Assembly (NCBI RefSeq): GCF_944381005.1
Contig: NZ_CALWJM010000004.1
Location: 58,035-122,034 of the forward strand
Direction: 5' to 3'
DNA: 64,000 nucleotides
Source of the DNA: an uncultured Butyricicoccus sp.
GTDB taxonomy: Bacteria > Bacillota > Clostridia > Oscillospirales > Butyricicoccaceae
Positions within the stretch are counted from its first letter, which is position 1; every line of letters begins with the position of its first letter. This document shows positions 34,332 through 42,601 of this stretch, one piece after another. Position numbers and translations under genes: made by a program. The notes under the pieces are model-generated. The model was not told where the DNA came from. It saw only the letters and a list, made by a program, of their open reading frames with translations, and did not search any database.

Positions 34332-35537
34332 ATGGACGCAAAGCTGCAGGCCTACATTGACAAGCTCAACGCACTCAACTTCAAGGAAATGTATGAGAAC
34401 GACTTTTTCCTGACATGGGAAAAGACCGACGACGAAATCGAAGCCGTATTCACCATTGCAGACGCACTGCGTTACATGCGTGAAAACAACATTTCGACCA
34501 AGATTTTTGAATCCGGTCTGGGCATCAGCCTGTTCCGCGATAACTCCACCCGTACCCGCTTCTCCTTTGCTTCTGCCTGCAACCTGCTGGGCTTGGAAGT
34601 TCAGGACCTCGACGAGGGCAAGAGCCAGATTGCACACGGCGAAACCGTGCGCGAGACCGCAAACATGATTTCCTTTATGGCCGATGTCATCGGTATTCGT
34701 GATGACATGTACATCGGCAAGGGCAACGCTTACATGCACGAGGTTTCCAACGCAGTACGCGAAGGCCATAAGGACGGCGTTCTGGAGCAGATTCCGACCC
34801 TGGTGAACCTCCAGTGCGATATCGACCACCCGACCCAGTGCATGGCTGATATGCTGCACATCATCCATCATTTCGGTGGCGTAGAGAACCTCAAGGGCAA
34901 GAAGGTTGCAATGACTTGGGCTTACTCTCCCTCTTACGGCAAGCCGCTGTCGGTTCCGCAGGGCGTTATCGGCCTGATGACCCGTTTCGGCATGGACGTT
35001 GTACTGGCACATCCGGAAGGCTACGAAGTAATGCCTGAAGTTGAAGAAGTTGCAAAGAAGAACGCTGAGGCAACCGGCGGCACTTTCACCAAGACCAACT
35101 CGATGGCAGAGGCATTCAAGGATGCGGATATCGTTTATCCGAAGTCCTGGGCTCCGTTCGCTGCAATGGAAAAGCGCACCAACCTGTACGCAGAGGGCGA
35201 CACCGACGGCATCAAGGCACTGGAGAAGGAACTGCTGGCACAGAATGCAGAGCATATGGACTGGTGCTGCACCGAAGAACTGATGAAGACCACCAAGGAC
35301 GGCAAGGCACTCTATCTGCACTGCCTGCCCGCTGACATCAACGATGTATCCTGCGAGCATGGTGAGGTTGAGGCATCGGTATTCGACCGCTATCGCGTAC
35401 CGCTCTACAAGGAAGCTTCCTTCAAGCCCTACATCATTGCGGCTATGATTTTCCTGTCCAAGTGCAAGGACCCGCAGGCAATGCTCAAGAAGCTGTATGA
35501 GCGCAGCGCAGAGCGCCAGCTTAAGACTGAGGACTAA
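34332..35537 (+). CDS. ygeW: YgeW-type knotted carbamoyltransferase
   Basis: 401 aa. Carbamoyl-phosphate motif RDNSTRTRFSFASA, second-substrate loop region, HPTQCMADMLHI, and CLPADINDVSCEHGE in place of the usual HCLP-x. The insert-rich layout is that of the YgeW unknown-substrate transcarbamylases. In the degradative direction it would phosphorolyse a carbamoyl group to give carbamoyl phosphate, which the kinase next door converts to ATP. Ribosome site AAGGAG. Confidence 0.92.
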   Translation: MDAKLQAYIDKLNALNFKEMYENDFFLTWEKTDDEIEAVFTIADALRYMRENNISTKIFESGLGISLFRDNSTRTRFSFASACNLLGLEVQDLDEGKSQIAHGETVRETANMISFMADVIGIRDDMYIGKGNAYMHEVSNAVREGHKDGVLEQIPTLVNLQCDIDHPTQCMADMLHIIHHFGGVENLKGKKVAMTWAYSPSYGKPLSVPQGVIGLMTRFGMDVVLAHPEGYEVMPEVEEVAKKNAEATGGTFTKTNSMAEAFKDADIVYPKSWAPFAAMEKRTNLYAEGDTDGIKALEKELLAQNAEHMDWCCTEELMKTTKDGKALYLHCLPADINDVSCEHGEVEASVFDRYRVPLYKEASFKPYIIAAMIFLSKCKDPQAMLKKLYERSAERQLKTED

Positions 35538-35600
35538 GTGCGTCTTGTGGTCGCAGAGAACGGCAATCACCTTTCATAAATCATTCCATGCAAAACGGAT

Positions 35601-35622
35601 GGCGGGGTACCAAAACCCCGCC
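35601..35622 (+). repeat. Intercistronic hairpin before arcC
   Basis: GGCGGGGT pairs with ACCCCGCC across a 6-nt loop. A second hairpin, CCGAAAT/ATTTCGG, lies at 35651-35670. Neither has a T run, so RNA processing or stabilisation is more likely than termination. Confidence 0.5.
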
Positions 35623-35706
35623 GTTCGCCTTTCAAATTCAAAACAAAACCGAAATTCTTGCATTTCGGCACCTAAAAAGAGAACTTTGTAGAAGGAGATT
35701 CCTGTT

Positions 35707-36645
35707 ATGGGAAAAAGAATTGTCATTGCACTCGGAGGCAATGCGCTGGGTAACACGCTCAGTGAACAGATGGCCGCCGTCAAGCACACGGCAAAAGCGA
35801 TTGTAGACTTGATTGAAGAAGGCCATGAAGTCATTATTTCGCATGGTAACGGCCCGCAGGTCGGCATGATTCACCACGCAGTCAACGAGCTGACCCGCGC
35901 GGTAGAGCAGGACTTCCCGATTATTCCGCTATCGGTCTGCGTTGCAATGAGCCAGAGCTATATCGGTTATGACCTGCAAAATGCACTGCGCGAAGAACTG
36001 CTCGACCGCGGTATCCCCAAGCCGTGCGCAACTGTGATTACACAGGTGGTCGTTGACCCGGATGACCCGGCATTCCAGAAGCCCAGCAAGCCCATTGGAC
36101 GCTTTATGTCCAAGGAAGAAGCAGAGCAGCTGCGCGATGAAAAGGGTTATGAGATTATGGAAGATGCAGGACGCGGCTGGCGCCGTGTTGTTGCAAGCCC
36201 CAAGCCGCGCGATATTGTCGAAATCGATACCGTGCGCGCACTGTTTAACGCCGGTCAGGTCGTTATCGCAGGCGGCGGCGGCGGTATCCCGGTTCTCCGT
36301 CAGGGCAACCACCTCAAAGGCGCAAGTGCGGTTATCGACAAGGACTTCGCAAGCTGCCTGATTGCACAGCAGGTCGATGCAGATGTACTCATCATTCTGA
36401 CCGCTGTGGAAAAGTGTGCGATTAACTTCGGCAAGCCCGACCAGCAGTGGCTGGACAACATCACCACCGAGCAGGCGCGCCAGTATTGCAAGGAAGGTCA
36501 GTTTGCACCCGGCTCGATGCTGCCCAAGGTCGAAGCGGCTATCAAGTTCGCAGAGTCTGCGCCCGGTCGCCGTGCGCTGATTACGCTGCTTGAAAAGGCA
36601 CGTGATGGCATCGACGGTAAGACCGGCACCGTTATCACCGTGTAA
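35707..36645 (+). CDS. arcC: Carbamate kinase
   Basis: 312 aa amino-acid-kinase fold: RIVIALGGNALGN at the start, ISHGNGPQVG, GGGGGIPV and DKDFASCLIA, VLIILTAVEK, FAPGSMLPKVEAA. It makes ATP from carbamoyl phosphate and ADP, releasing ammonia and CO2. As last gene of ygeX-ygeY-ygeW-arcC it provides the energy yield. Ribosome site GAAGGAG. Confidence 0.95.
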   Translation: MGKRIVIALGGNALGNTLSEQMAAVKHTAKAIVDLIEEGHEVIISHGNGPQVGMIHHAVNELTRAVEQDFPIIPLSVCVAMSQSYIGYDLQNALREELLDRGIPKPCATVITQVVVDPDDPAFQKPSKPIGRFMSKEEAEQLRDEKGYEIMEDAGRGWRRVVASPKPRDIVEIDTVRALFNAGQVVIAGGGGGIPVLRQGNHLKGASAVIDKDFASCLIAQQVDADVLIILTAVEKCAINFGKPDQQWLDNITTEQARQYCKEGQFAPGSMLPKVEAAIKFAESAPGRRALITLLEKARDGIDGKTGTVITV

Positions 36646-36651
36646 TCCATA

Positions 36652-36720
36652 CATAGGGAATGTTTCGGGGGAGGGCTGCGGATTGTCTGGGCAGCGCCTG
36701 GCACACGCAAATCCCCTATG
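36652..36720. other. Possible structured RNA element after arcC
   Basis: CATAGGGA (36652-36659) pairs with TCCCCTATG (36712-36720) with one bulge, enclosing a ~50-nt G-rich domain that contains a second stem GCTGC/GCAGC. It lies 7 nt after the arcC stop and before the terminator. No known riboswitch motif was recognised; it may be a 3' stabiliser. Confidence 0.35.
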
Positions 36721-36740
36721 AAAATGAATATAACGACAAA

Positions 36741-36771
36741 CAGCCCTGCCATTTGGCAGGGCTGCTTTTTG
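36741..36771 (+). terminator. Terminator after arcC
   Basis: AGCCCTGCC pairs with GGCAGGGCT, loop ATTT, followed by GCTTTTTG. The opposite-strand TetR gene stops just beyond, so it may work for both strands. Confidence 0.85.
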
Positions 36772-36777
36772 TTAAAT

Positions 36778-37335
36778 TTAGGGTAGGTTATCCGGCTCAA
36801 AGTCGAGCAAGATACGGTGGGACAGGTCAATTAAAAGTCGTTTGAGGTGTCCCAAATAGATTTCGGGCGGCGTGATTTCCGGACTGCTCAGCCAGCGCAC
36901 AATAGATGCCAAAAATGCGTCACTGAGGAAAATTTTACAAAACTCTGAGTCCACTTCAGCACGAAATACCGTTTGTAAAAAAGATTGAATAAGCGGCTGC
37001 ATCACTTCGACAAAATATTCCCGAAATGAGTTTTGACCGTGAATTTTCATGGCGTTGCGATAAAACACACGCTCTCGGTAGAAATATGCGCAGATATCTT
37101 CTAAAAATTCCCATGCGCTATCATAGGTATCCGTTTGTACTTTGGTGATGAACTCAGTATAAAAAATCCAGTTTACCAAGTCATATTTGTCTTTAAAATG
37201 ATAGTAAAAGCTCTTGCGGCTCATCCCGCAGGTGGAACAGATGTCTCCTACACTGATTTTGGAAAAGGGCTTTTGTTCCATTAACGTTTTAAGCGTCTGT
37301 GCAAGCGCACGTTTGGTGATGTTGGAGTCGGGCAA
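36778..37335 (-). CDS. TetR/DhaS-like transcriptional regulator
   Basis: 185 aa from a TTG start at 37335, which gives MPDSNITKRALAQTLKTLM, the usual N-terminus of this group, with AAGGAGG 8 nt upstream. The longer frame has no support. The HTH is ISVGDICSTCGMSRKSFYYHF; the C-terminal domain fits TetR_C_8. DhaS relatives activate or repress nearby genes when bound to small ligands. A palindrome overlaps its own promoter. It lies downstream of thiE on the same strand; its target may be itself or other loci. Confidence 0.85.
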   Translation of the reverse strand: MPDSNITKRALAQTLKTLMEQKPFSKISVGDICSTCGMSRKSFYYHFKDKYDLVNWIFYTEFITKVQTDTYDSAWEFLEDICAYFYRERVFYRNAMKIHGQNSFREYFVEVMQPLIQSFLQTVFRAEVDSEFCKIFLSDAFLASIVRWLSSPEITPPEIYLGHLKRLLIDLSHRILLDFEPDNLP

Positions 37336-37365
37336 AATATCGCCTCCTTGCTGGTCGTGTTGCTC

Positions 37366-37404
37366 AATAGTACTATTATACGATAGCAAGGCAGGATTTT
37401 GCAA
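37366..37404 (-). promoter_or_regulatory. TetR gene promoter with overlapping palindrome
   Basis: Minus strand TTGCAA (plus 37399-37404), 18 bp, TATAAT (plus 37375-37380). The 12-bp perfect palindrome AATAGTACTATT (37366-37377) overlaps the -10, fit for autoregulation. The -35 overlaps the thiE stop region. Confidence 0.65.
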
Positions 37405-37989
37405 TCACTGGTTGCACCAGTCAGCAAGTCGGTTCATTACACCCGACATCACCGCGACACCAGCAGCACCAGCGGCAAGGCAGTCTGGCATATTTTGCGG
37501 CGTAATACCGCCAATGGCATACACAGGCAGGTCAACCGCCTGACAAACTTCGCACAAAAAGGTCAAACCGCGTGCAGGCACACCTTTTTTGCAATCGGTG
37601 AGGAACACATGCCCGGCAGTCACATAGCTGGCACCTAATTGTTGGGCGCAAACCGCTTCGGAAGCGCTATGGATAGACACCCCTATCACATCAAATTGCT
37701 GTGCCCATTCAGGGTGGGCTTGCAGCTTTGCAAGCGGTACATGCAGACGCGGGCAGCGCAGCGTGTGTGCTACGCCCGCAAAACTGTGCAACATACATGG
37801 TGTATTTGTAGCCGCGCAAATGTCCAATACACGGGCGGCAAGTGCCTGATAGTCCGATTCGGGCAAGTCTTTCTCACGCAAAATCAGTCCAGCGGGTTGC
37901 GCCGCCGCAATCTGTTCTATTTGATGTAAAAAATCACCAGCACATAAGGTGCGGTTTGTCACCGCCAGCACACGATTAAACATAGACAT
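37405..37989 (-). CDS. thiE: Thiamine phosphate synthase
   Basis: 194 aa TIM barrel: LAVTNRTLC, LILREKDLPESDY, CMLHSFAG, LHVPLAKL, IGVSIHSASEAVCAQQLGASYVTAGHVFLTDCKKGVPARG, AIGGITPQNM. It joins HMP-PP and thiazole phosphate. The HS in place of the usual N-D and the deviations at HL(P) leave TenI (thiazole tautomerase) as a possible alternative. Its start overlaps the end of thiH by 8-14 nt, so it is translationally coupled. Confidence 0.8.
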   Translation of the reverse strand: MSMFNRVLAVTNRTLCAGDFLHQIEQIAAAQPAGLILREKDLPESDYQALAARVLDICAATNTPCMLHSFAGVAHTLRCPRLHVPLAKLQAHPEWAQQFDVIGVSIHSASEAVCAQQLGASYVTAGHVFLTDCKKGVPARGLTFLCEVCQAVDLPVYAIGGITPQNMPDCLAAGAAGVAVMSGVMNRLADWCNQ

Positions 37990-39127
37990 AATCGGTAAAG
38001 ACAGGCTGTAACCCGCGGGCGCGAATCATATTGCGCACTTCGTCAACCGAACGCGGGTCGGAGATTTCAAATTGTTCGTCGCCCTTGGCTTGTTCTTCGT
38101 GACCGCCTACGCCCACTTTGACACCTGCCGAAATCTTGGTTGCCGCCATGCCAATGATGTGGTCGCGGAAACCGGCGCGTTCACGGGTAGAGATTGTGAT
38201 GCTGGCACACGGTAAAAACAGGCGATATGCCAAAATGACCTGTAAAAGCTGGGTTTCGTGTACGTCATGCGGGTTCACGGTCGCATCATTGATGATGGGG
38301 CGCAGACGCGGACAGGAAAAGGAGATTTCTGCATGGGGATAGCGGCGCTGGATATAGTAGGCGTGCAAACCGGTGGCAAGTGCATCTTTGCGGAAGTCAT
38401 CCAGACCCAATAGCGCGCCAAAGCCTACCCCGCGCATACCGCCTAACAGTGCGCGTTCTTGTGCGTGAAAACGGTAGGGGAATGAGCGCTTGGGGCCAGA
38501 AAGGTGCTGTGTCTCATATTTATCTGGATTATAAGTCTCCTGATAGACCGACACAAAATCGGCACCACAGGTGTGCAGATAGCGGTACTCGTCCGAATTG
38601 AGCGGGTAAATTTCAATTCCAATTGTGGAGAAGTAACGGCGTGCCAGCTGCACGGCCTGCCCGATGTACTCGACCGGTGACATACCGCGCGATTCACCGG
38701 TTAACAGCAAGATTTCTTTCAGTCCAGTGTTGGCAATCGCCTGCATTTCGCGTTCGATTTCTTCCATGGTCAGTTTGCCGCGGTGAATGCGGTTTTTGCA
38801 GTTAAAGCCACAGTATACACACTCGTTTTCACAATAGTTTGCGATATAGAGCGGGGTAAACATACAGATAGTATTGCCAAAGCGGGCGCGTGTCTCCTGT
38901 GTGGCGCGCTGCGCCATCTGCTCCAAAAATGGCTGGGCAGCAGGGGAGAGCAGTACCCCAAAATCTGCTGGGTCGATGGTGCGGCGCGCCAGTGCTGCGC
39001 GTACATCCTGTGCAGTGTAGCGGTCATAATCGTAGGCGCGGACGGCAGACAGCACTTCGTCCATAACTGGGGAATCAATTTGTTCCATATCGGGTAGATA
39101 GGACATGTGGTCAAATACTTTTTTCAT
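37976..39127 (-). CDS. thiH: 2-iminoacetate synthase (tyrosine lyase)
   Basis: 383 aa radical SAM enzyme with CENECVYCGF near residue 100 (CxxxCxxC) and ThiH blocks LLLTGESRGMSPVEYI, YPLNSDEYRYL, VSVYQETYN. It cleaves tyrosine to dehydroglycine and p-cresol for anaerobic thiazole synthesis. Starts 11 nt after thiG, ribosome site GAGGAGG. Confidence 0.94.
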   Translation of the reverse strand: MKKVFDHMSYLPDMEQIDSPVMDEVLSAVRAYDYDRYTAQDVRAALARRTIDPADFGVLLSPAAQPFLEQMAQRATQETRARFGNTICMFTPLYIANYCENECVYCGFNCKNRIHRGKLTMEEIEREMQAIANTGLKEILLLTGESRGMSPVEYIGQAVQLARRYFSTIGIEIYPLNSDEYRYLHTCGADFVSVYQETYNPDKYETQHLSGPKRSFPYRFHAQERALLGGMRGVGFGALLGLDDFRKDALATGLHAYYIQRRYPHAEISFSCPRLRPIINDATVNPHDVHETQLLQVILAYRLFLPCASITISTRERAGFRDHIIGMAATKISAGVKVGVGGHEEQAKGDEQFEISDPRSVDEVRNMIRARGLQPVFTDYVYV

Positions 39128-39138
39128 GCCGCGCCTCC

Positions 39139-39918
39139 TCAGTCGTGCAGGAAACCGGTCAGCGGGCTGGACGCATCGCCGCCGCGTTCCAGCACACGAC
39201 CCAAGCCGGACAGATATGCCGCACGTCCGGCGGCAATGGCTTGCCCGAATGCGCGCGCCATACCAGCCACATCGCCTGCTGTGGCAATGGCAGTGTTTGC
39301 CATGACCGCTGCACAGCCCATTTCCATCGCTTCACATGCCTGACTGGGCTTGCCAATACCGGCATCAACGATAATAGGCAGGTCGATTTCATCGACCAGA
39401 ATCTGGATAAATTCGCGCGTACACAGCCCTTTGTTGGAACCAATCGGTGCAGCTAACGGCATGATGGCAGCGGCGCCAGCGTTTTGCAGGTCACGCGCTA
39501 CATTTAGGTCGGGATACATATAGGGCAGCACGACAAAGCCTTCTCGTGCAAGCTGTTCGGTTGCGCGAATGGTTTCGGCATTGTCGGGCAGAAGGTATTT
39601 GGAATCGCGGATGACTTCAATCTTGATAAAGTCGCCGCAGCCAATTTCCCGCGCCAGACGCGCGATGCGCACAGCTTCCTCGGCTGTGCGTGCGCCCGAA
39701 GTGTTGGGCAGTAACGTCACGCCCTTTGGAATGTACTCCAGAATATTTTCGCCGCCGGCTTGGTTGGCACGGCGCAGCGCCAGTGTGACAATCTGTGCAC
39801 CGCTGTTTTCCACCACGACTGGTGTGAAATCCATCGAGATTTTACCCGAACCGATGATAAAACGAGAAGTGAAGGTGTGCCCGCCCAAAATCAGCGGGTC
39901 TTGTTTTGCAGAACACAT
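39139..39918 (-). CDS. thiG: Thiazole synthase
   Basis: 259 aa TIM barrel: [12 protein letters not shown], Schiff-base Lys region [58 protein letters not shown]. It builds the thiazole ring from deoxyxylulose phosphate, dehydroglycine and ThiS thiocarboxylate. ATG 39918 follows AAAAGGAG; the longer frame overlaps thiF. Confidence 0.95.
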   Translation of the reverse strand: MCSAKQDPLILGGHTFTSRFIIGSGKISMDFTPVVVENSGAQIVTLALRRANQAGGENILEYIPKGVTLLPNTSGARTAEEAVRIARLAREIGCGDFIKIEVIRDSKYLLPDNAETIRATEQLAREGFVVLPYMYPDLNVARDLQNAGAAAIMPLAAPIGSNKGLCTREFIQILVDEIDLPIIVDAGIGKPSQACEAMEMGCAAVMANTAIATAGDVAGMARAFGQAIAAGRAAYLSGLGRVLERGGDASSPLTGFLHD

Positions 39919-39965
39919 GATAAAAACTCCTTTTGTGGAAAAAATAAACAGGTTGTAGGATGGAT

Positions 39966-40763
39966 TTAGGGCGAAGTTTCGCCCAAAATCAAGCGCACAA
40001 TCAGGTTTGCCTGATGTCCGGCGCATACCGATACGCGCGGTGCCATCAAACCGCATCCGGGTTGTGCAGCGGTTTGACCGTCGCCACACAGGTAAAACCG
40101 GTCGGTGATTTTACGACTGATGATGGTGTTGCACGATTCATACCCCGCCATGCCGCTGGCGGCAACCAAAATGCTGTTTGGGCACGCGGTCAATACAGTA
40201 TCGAGCAGCATGGCTTTGGCTTGCGGCGCGTCAAATGCCTCGCATATCAATGGGTCTTTCCCGAACAGGGCAGCCGCATTGTCGGCCGTCACGCGCACAC
40301 AGTCACAAGTGATAAGCAGATAGGGATTGATATCGCGTAGTTGCTCGGCGAGTGCCTGTGTCTTGGGCTTGCCCAAATCGCCAATTCGATAACATTGCCG
40401 ATTGAGGTTGCTTGGCTCCACGGTGTCAAAATCCACCAGATGCAAATGCCCAACACCAGTACGCGCCAAGGCAAAGGCAATGTGCGAGCCAAGTCCGCCC
40501 AATCCAGCAATGCCTACTCGTGCCCGCTTGACCTTTTCAAACACGCCCGGGCTGTGTCGGGCAGCCATCATGCTTTCCAGCAGTTCACGGGGCGGCAGTT
40601 CGCCTTTGGGAATCATGGTCACGCAGTCGCCGTCGGCAAGCGGCAGGTCATCATCGGTCTGAAAGCCGTTGACAATCAAAACGCGGTTATCGCGGTTAGG
40701 AATGAGGGAAAATAGGGAACACGCTTCGGTTGAAACGGTCTTACCGTTGAGAGTTAGTCGCAT
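39966..40763 (-). CDS. thiF: ThiS adenylyltransferase ThiF with N-terminal ThiS-like domain
   Basis: 265 aa. The first ~60 residues resemble a ubiquitin-like ThiS domain without the C-terminal GG; the E1-like part has [21 protein letters not shown] (ATP site), [13 protein letters not shown] and [11 protein letters not shown]. It adenylates the C-terminus of ThiS. ATG 40763 overlaps the thiS stop by 1 nt (TGATG). Confidence 0.9.
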   Translation of the reverse strand: MRLTLNGKTVSTEACSLFSLIPNRDNRVLIVNGFQTDDDLPLADGDCVTMIPKGELPPRELLESMMAARHSPGVFEKVKRARVGIAGLGGLGSHIAFALARTGVGHLHLVDFDTVEPSNLNRQCYRIGDLGKPKTQALAEQLRDINPYLLITCDCVRVTADNAAALFGKDPLICEAFDAPQAKAMLLDTVLTACPNSILVAASGMAGYESCNTIISRKITDRFYLCGDGQTAAQPGCGLMAPRVSVCAGHQANLIVRLILGETSP

Positions 40764-40960
40764 CAGCCACCCCCTACAAACTGCACGATTTCGATGACAT
40801 CACCATCGGTCAGCACGGTTGTGTCGTACTGCGCACGCGGAACGATGGCACCATCTTTTTCCACCGCGATAAAGGCGGTGGAATAGCCAGCCTGTGCCAG
40901 ATAGTCTGCAAAGGTTAAGCCCGCAGCATTTTCCACCGGTTTTCCATTGATTTGCACCAT
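40763..40960 (-). CDS. thiS: Sulfur carrier protein ThiS
   Basis: 65 aa, ubiquitin-like, ending QFVGGG with the activated C-terminal glycine. Carries sulfur to ThiG. ATG 40960 has AAAGGAGG 6 nt upstream. First gene of thiSFGH-thiE; no TPP riboswitch is seen before it. Confidence 0.95.
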   Translation of the reverse strand: MVQINGKPVENAAGLTFADYLAQAGYSTAFIAVEKDGAIVPRAQYDTTVLTDGDVIEIVQFVGGG

Positions 40961-41000
40961 AAAAATCCTCCTTTGGCGCCTGAAAAAGAAAATGAAAAAC

Positions 41001-41054
41001 AAAAAAGGCCGCACGAAAGTTCACACCCGAGGTGGTGTGCCCCTTCGTACAGCC
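41001..41054 (-). terminator. Leader terminator of thi operon
   Basis: On the minus strand GGCTGTACGAAG pairs with CTTTCGTGCGGCC (with mismatches), capped by an inner perfect stem CACACC/GGTGTG with loop ACCTCG, followed by T6. It begins only ~18 nt after the inferred transcript start and ends 40 nt before thiS. Confidence 0.75.
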
Positions 41055-41078
41055 TGAAAAGCTCGAACGAACAAGTGC

Positions 41079-41107
41079 AGTATAGCGCGAAAGTCAAAAT
41101 CTGTCAA
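41079..41107 (-). promoter_or_regulatory. thi operon promoter
   Basis: Minus strand TTGACA (plus 41102-41107), 17 bp, TATACT (plus 41079-41084). Near-consensus. Confidence 0.85.
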
Positions 41108-41192
41108 GTACACACGAAAAATTTTTATCATCAATTGCTTGGAGCGTTATGGCCGCATAATGTCAAAAGTCTGAAAACTATTGCGCCAGATG

Positions 41193-41221
41193 TTGCAAAA
41201 CTGGGCACAATCATGTAAAAT
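41193..41221 (+). promoter_or_regulatory. pyrH operon promoter
   Basis: TTGCAA 41193-41198, 17 bp, TAAAAT 41216-41221, 39 nt before pyrH. Confidence 0.65.
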
Positions 41222-41260
41222 AAACTCACAATTGTTTGTATTGAAACAGGAGGAAAAAAC

Positions 41261-41983
41261 ATGGATACTCCCAAGTATAAACGTGTCCTGGTCAAAATCA
41301 GCGGTGAAGCTCTTGCGGGTGACAAGCACTTTGGACTGAATTTTGACGTTATCGGGCCGGTTTGCGATGTCATCAAGCGGTGCGCAGACATTGGATGCGA
41401 AGTCGGCATCGTGGTTGGCGGCGGCAATTTCTGGCGCGGTGTCAAGGACGGCGGCGACCGCATGGAGCGCACCCGCGCTGACCATATGGGAATGCTCGCT
41501 ACGACCATTAACGCGCTGGCATTGGCCGATGCGCTCGAACAGCGCGGCTGTGAGGTGCGCGTGCAAACTGCGATTGCCATGAATCAGATTGCCGAACCTT
41601 ACATTCGCAGCAAGGCTGCCCGCCATCTGTCCAAGGGTCGCGTGGTTATCTTTGGCTGTGGCACGGGCAACCCATATTTTTCGACCGATACTGCGGCAGC
41701 TCTGCGCGCGGCCGAAATCGGCGCGGAAGTTATCCTGCTGGCTAAGAATATCGACGGTGTATATGACTCTGACCCGGCAAAAAACCCCGATGCCAAGAAG
41801 TACGATAAACTCACTTATATGGATGTACTCAATCAGGGCCTCGGCGTAATGGATACCACAGCAACATCGCTGTCGATGGACAATCACATTCCGATTTTGG
41901 TCTTTGCCCTGTCTGACCCCGAAAATATTTACCGCGCTGTGACCGGTGAGCAAATCGGCACGCTCGTCAAGGAGGAAGTATAA
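41261..41983 (+). CDS. pyrH: UMP kinase
   Basis: 240 aa amino-acid-kinase fold: [69 protein letters not shown]. Phosphorylates UMP to UDP. Ribosome site ACAGGAGG. Heads the conserved pyrH-frr-uppS-cdsA-dxr-rseP-ispG-polC order of Firmicutes. Confidence 0.97.
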   Translation: MDTPKYKRVLVKISGEALAGDKHFGLNFDVIGPVCDVIKRCADIGCEVGIVVGGGNFWRGVKDGGDRMERTRADHMGMLATTINALALADALEQRGCEVRVQTAIAMNQIAEPYIRSKAARHLSKGRVVIFGCGTGNPYFSTDTAAALRAAEIGAEVILLAKNIDGVYDSDPAKNPDAKKYDKLTYMDVLNQGLGVMDTTATSLSMDNHIPILVFALSDPENIYRAVTGEQIGTLVKEEV

Positions 41984-42538
41984 ATGAAAGAGATTATCAA
42001 GCAGCACGAAGAGAAAATGGGAAAAACCATTGATGTTCTGTCCAAAGAATTGGCCGCTATCCGTGCAGGCCGTGCCAATCCCGGTGTGCTCAACAAGCTG
42101 ACCGTGGAATATTACGGCACGCCCACACCGCTGCCGCAGGTTGCCGCTGTCTCGTCCCCCGACCCCCGTACCCTGCAAATTCAGCCGTGGGATGCGTCCA
42201 TTCTGCGCCAGATTGAAAAGGCCATTCAGACCTCTGACCTCGGCTTGAATCCGCAGAACGACGGTAAGTGCATCCGCCTGTCGTTCCCGCCGCTGACCGA
42301 GGAGCGCCGTAAAGAACTGATTAAACAATGCTCCAAGACTGGAGAGGAAGCCAAGGTTGCAATTCGTAACATCCGCCGCGATGCAATGGATAAGTTCAAG
42401 GACCGCAAGAAAAAGAGCGAGATGACCGAGGACGAAGTAAAGGATGCCGAGCAGCAGATGCAAAAGATTACCGACAAGTACGTCAAGGAAATTGACGGCA
42501 TTGTTGCCAAGAAGAGCAAGGAACTGGCAGAAGTTTGA
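41984..42538 (+). CDS. frr: Ribosome recycling factor
   Basis: 184 aa. EEKMGKTIDVLSKELAAIRAGRANP at the start, YYGTPTPLPQVA, RRKELIKQCSKTGEEAKVAIRNIRRDAMD. Splits post-termination ribosomes with EF-G. The start immediately follows the pyrH stop; AAGGAGG is inside pyrH. Confidence 0.97.
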   Translation: MKEIIKQHEEKMGKTIDVLSKELAAIRAGRANPGVLNKLTVEYYGTPTPLPQVAAVSSPDPRTLQIQPWDASILRQIEKAIQTSDLGLNPQNDGKCIRLSFPPLTEERRKELIKQCSKTGEEAKVAIRNIRRDAMDKFKDRKKKSEMTEDEVKDAEQQMQKITDKYVKEIDGIVAKKSKELAEV

Positions 42539-42561
42539 TGTCAGGAATGCGAAAAATATTT

Positions 42562-42586
42562 GGGGGCGGCAACTTGCCGCCCCTTT
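42562..42586 (+). terminator. Hairpin between frr and uppS, weak terminator
   Basis: GGGGCGGCAA pairs with TTGCCGCCCC across one base of loop (effective loop larger), followed by only TTT. Probably attenuates rather than stops transcription. Confidence 0.55.
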
Positions 42587-42601
42587 CACTGAGGTGTCAT
42601 T

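Noticed and set aside
32904..35570. 888-codon open frame on the minus strand across ygeY and ygeW
   Set aside because: It is the antisense shadow of two highly expressed genes with strong codon bias. The plus-strand proteins have full family motifs, while the antisense protein has no recognisable domain.
41001..41110. TPP riboswitch upstream of thiS
   Set aside because: The conserved TPP aptamer blocks (CTGAGA and the ACC-TGATCTGGATAAT-like core) are absent, and the leader is too short.
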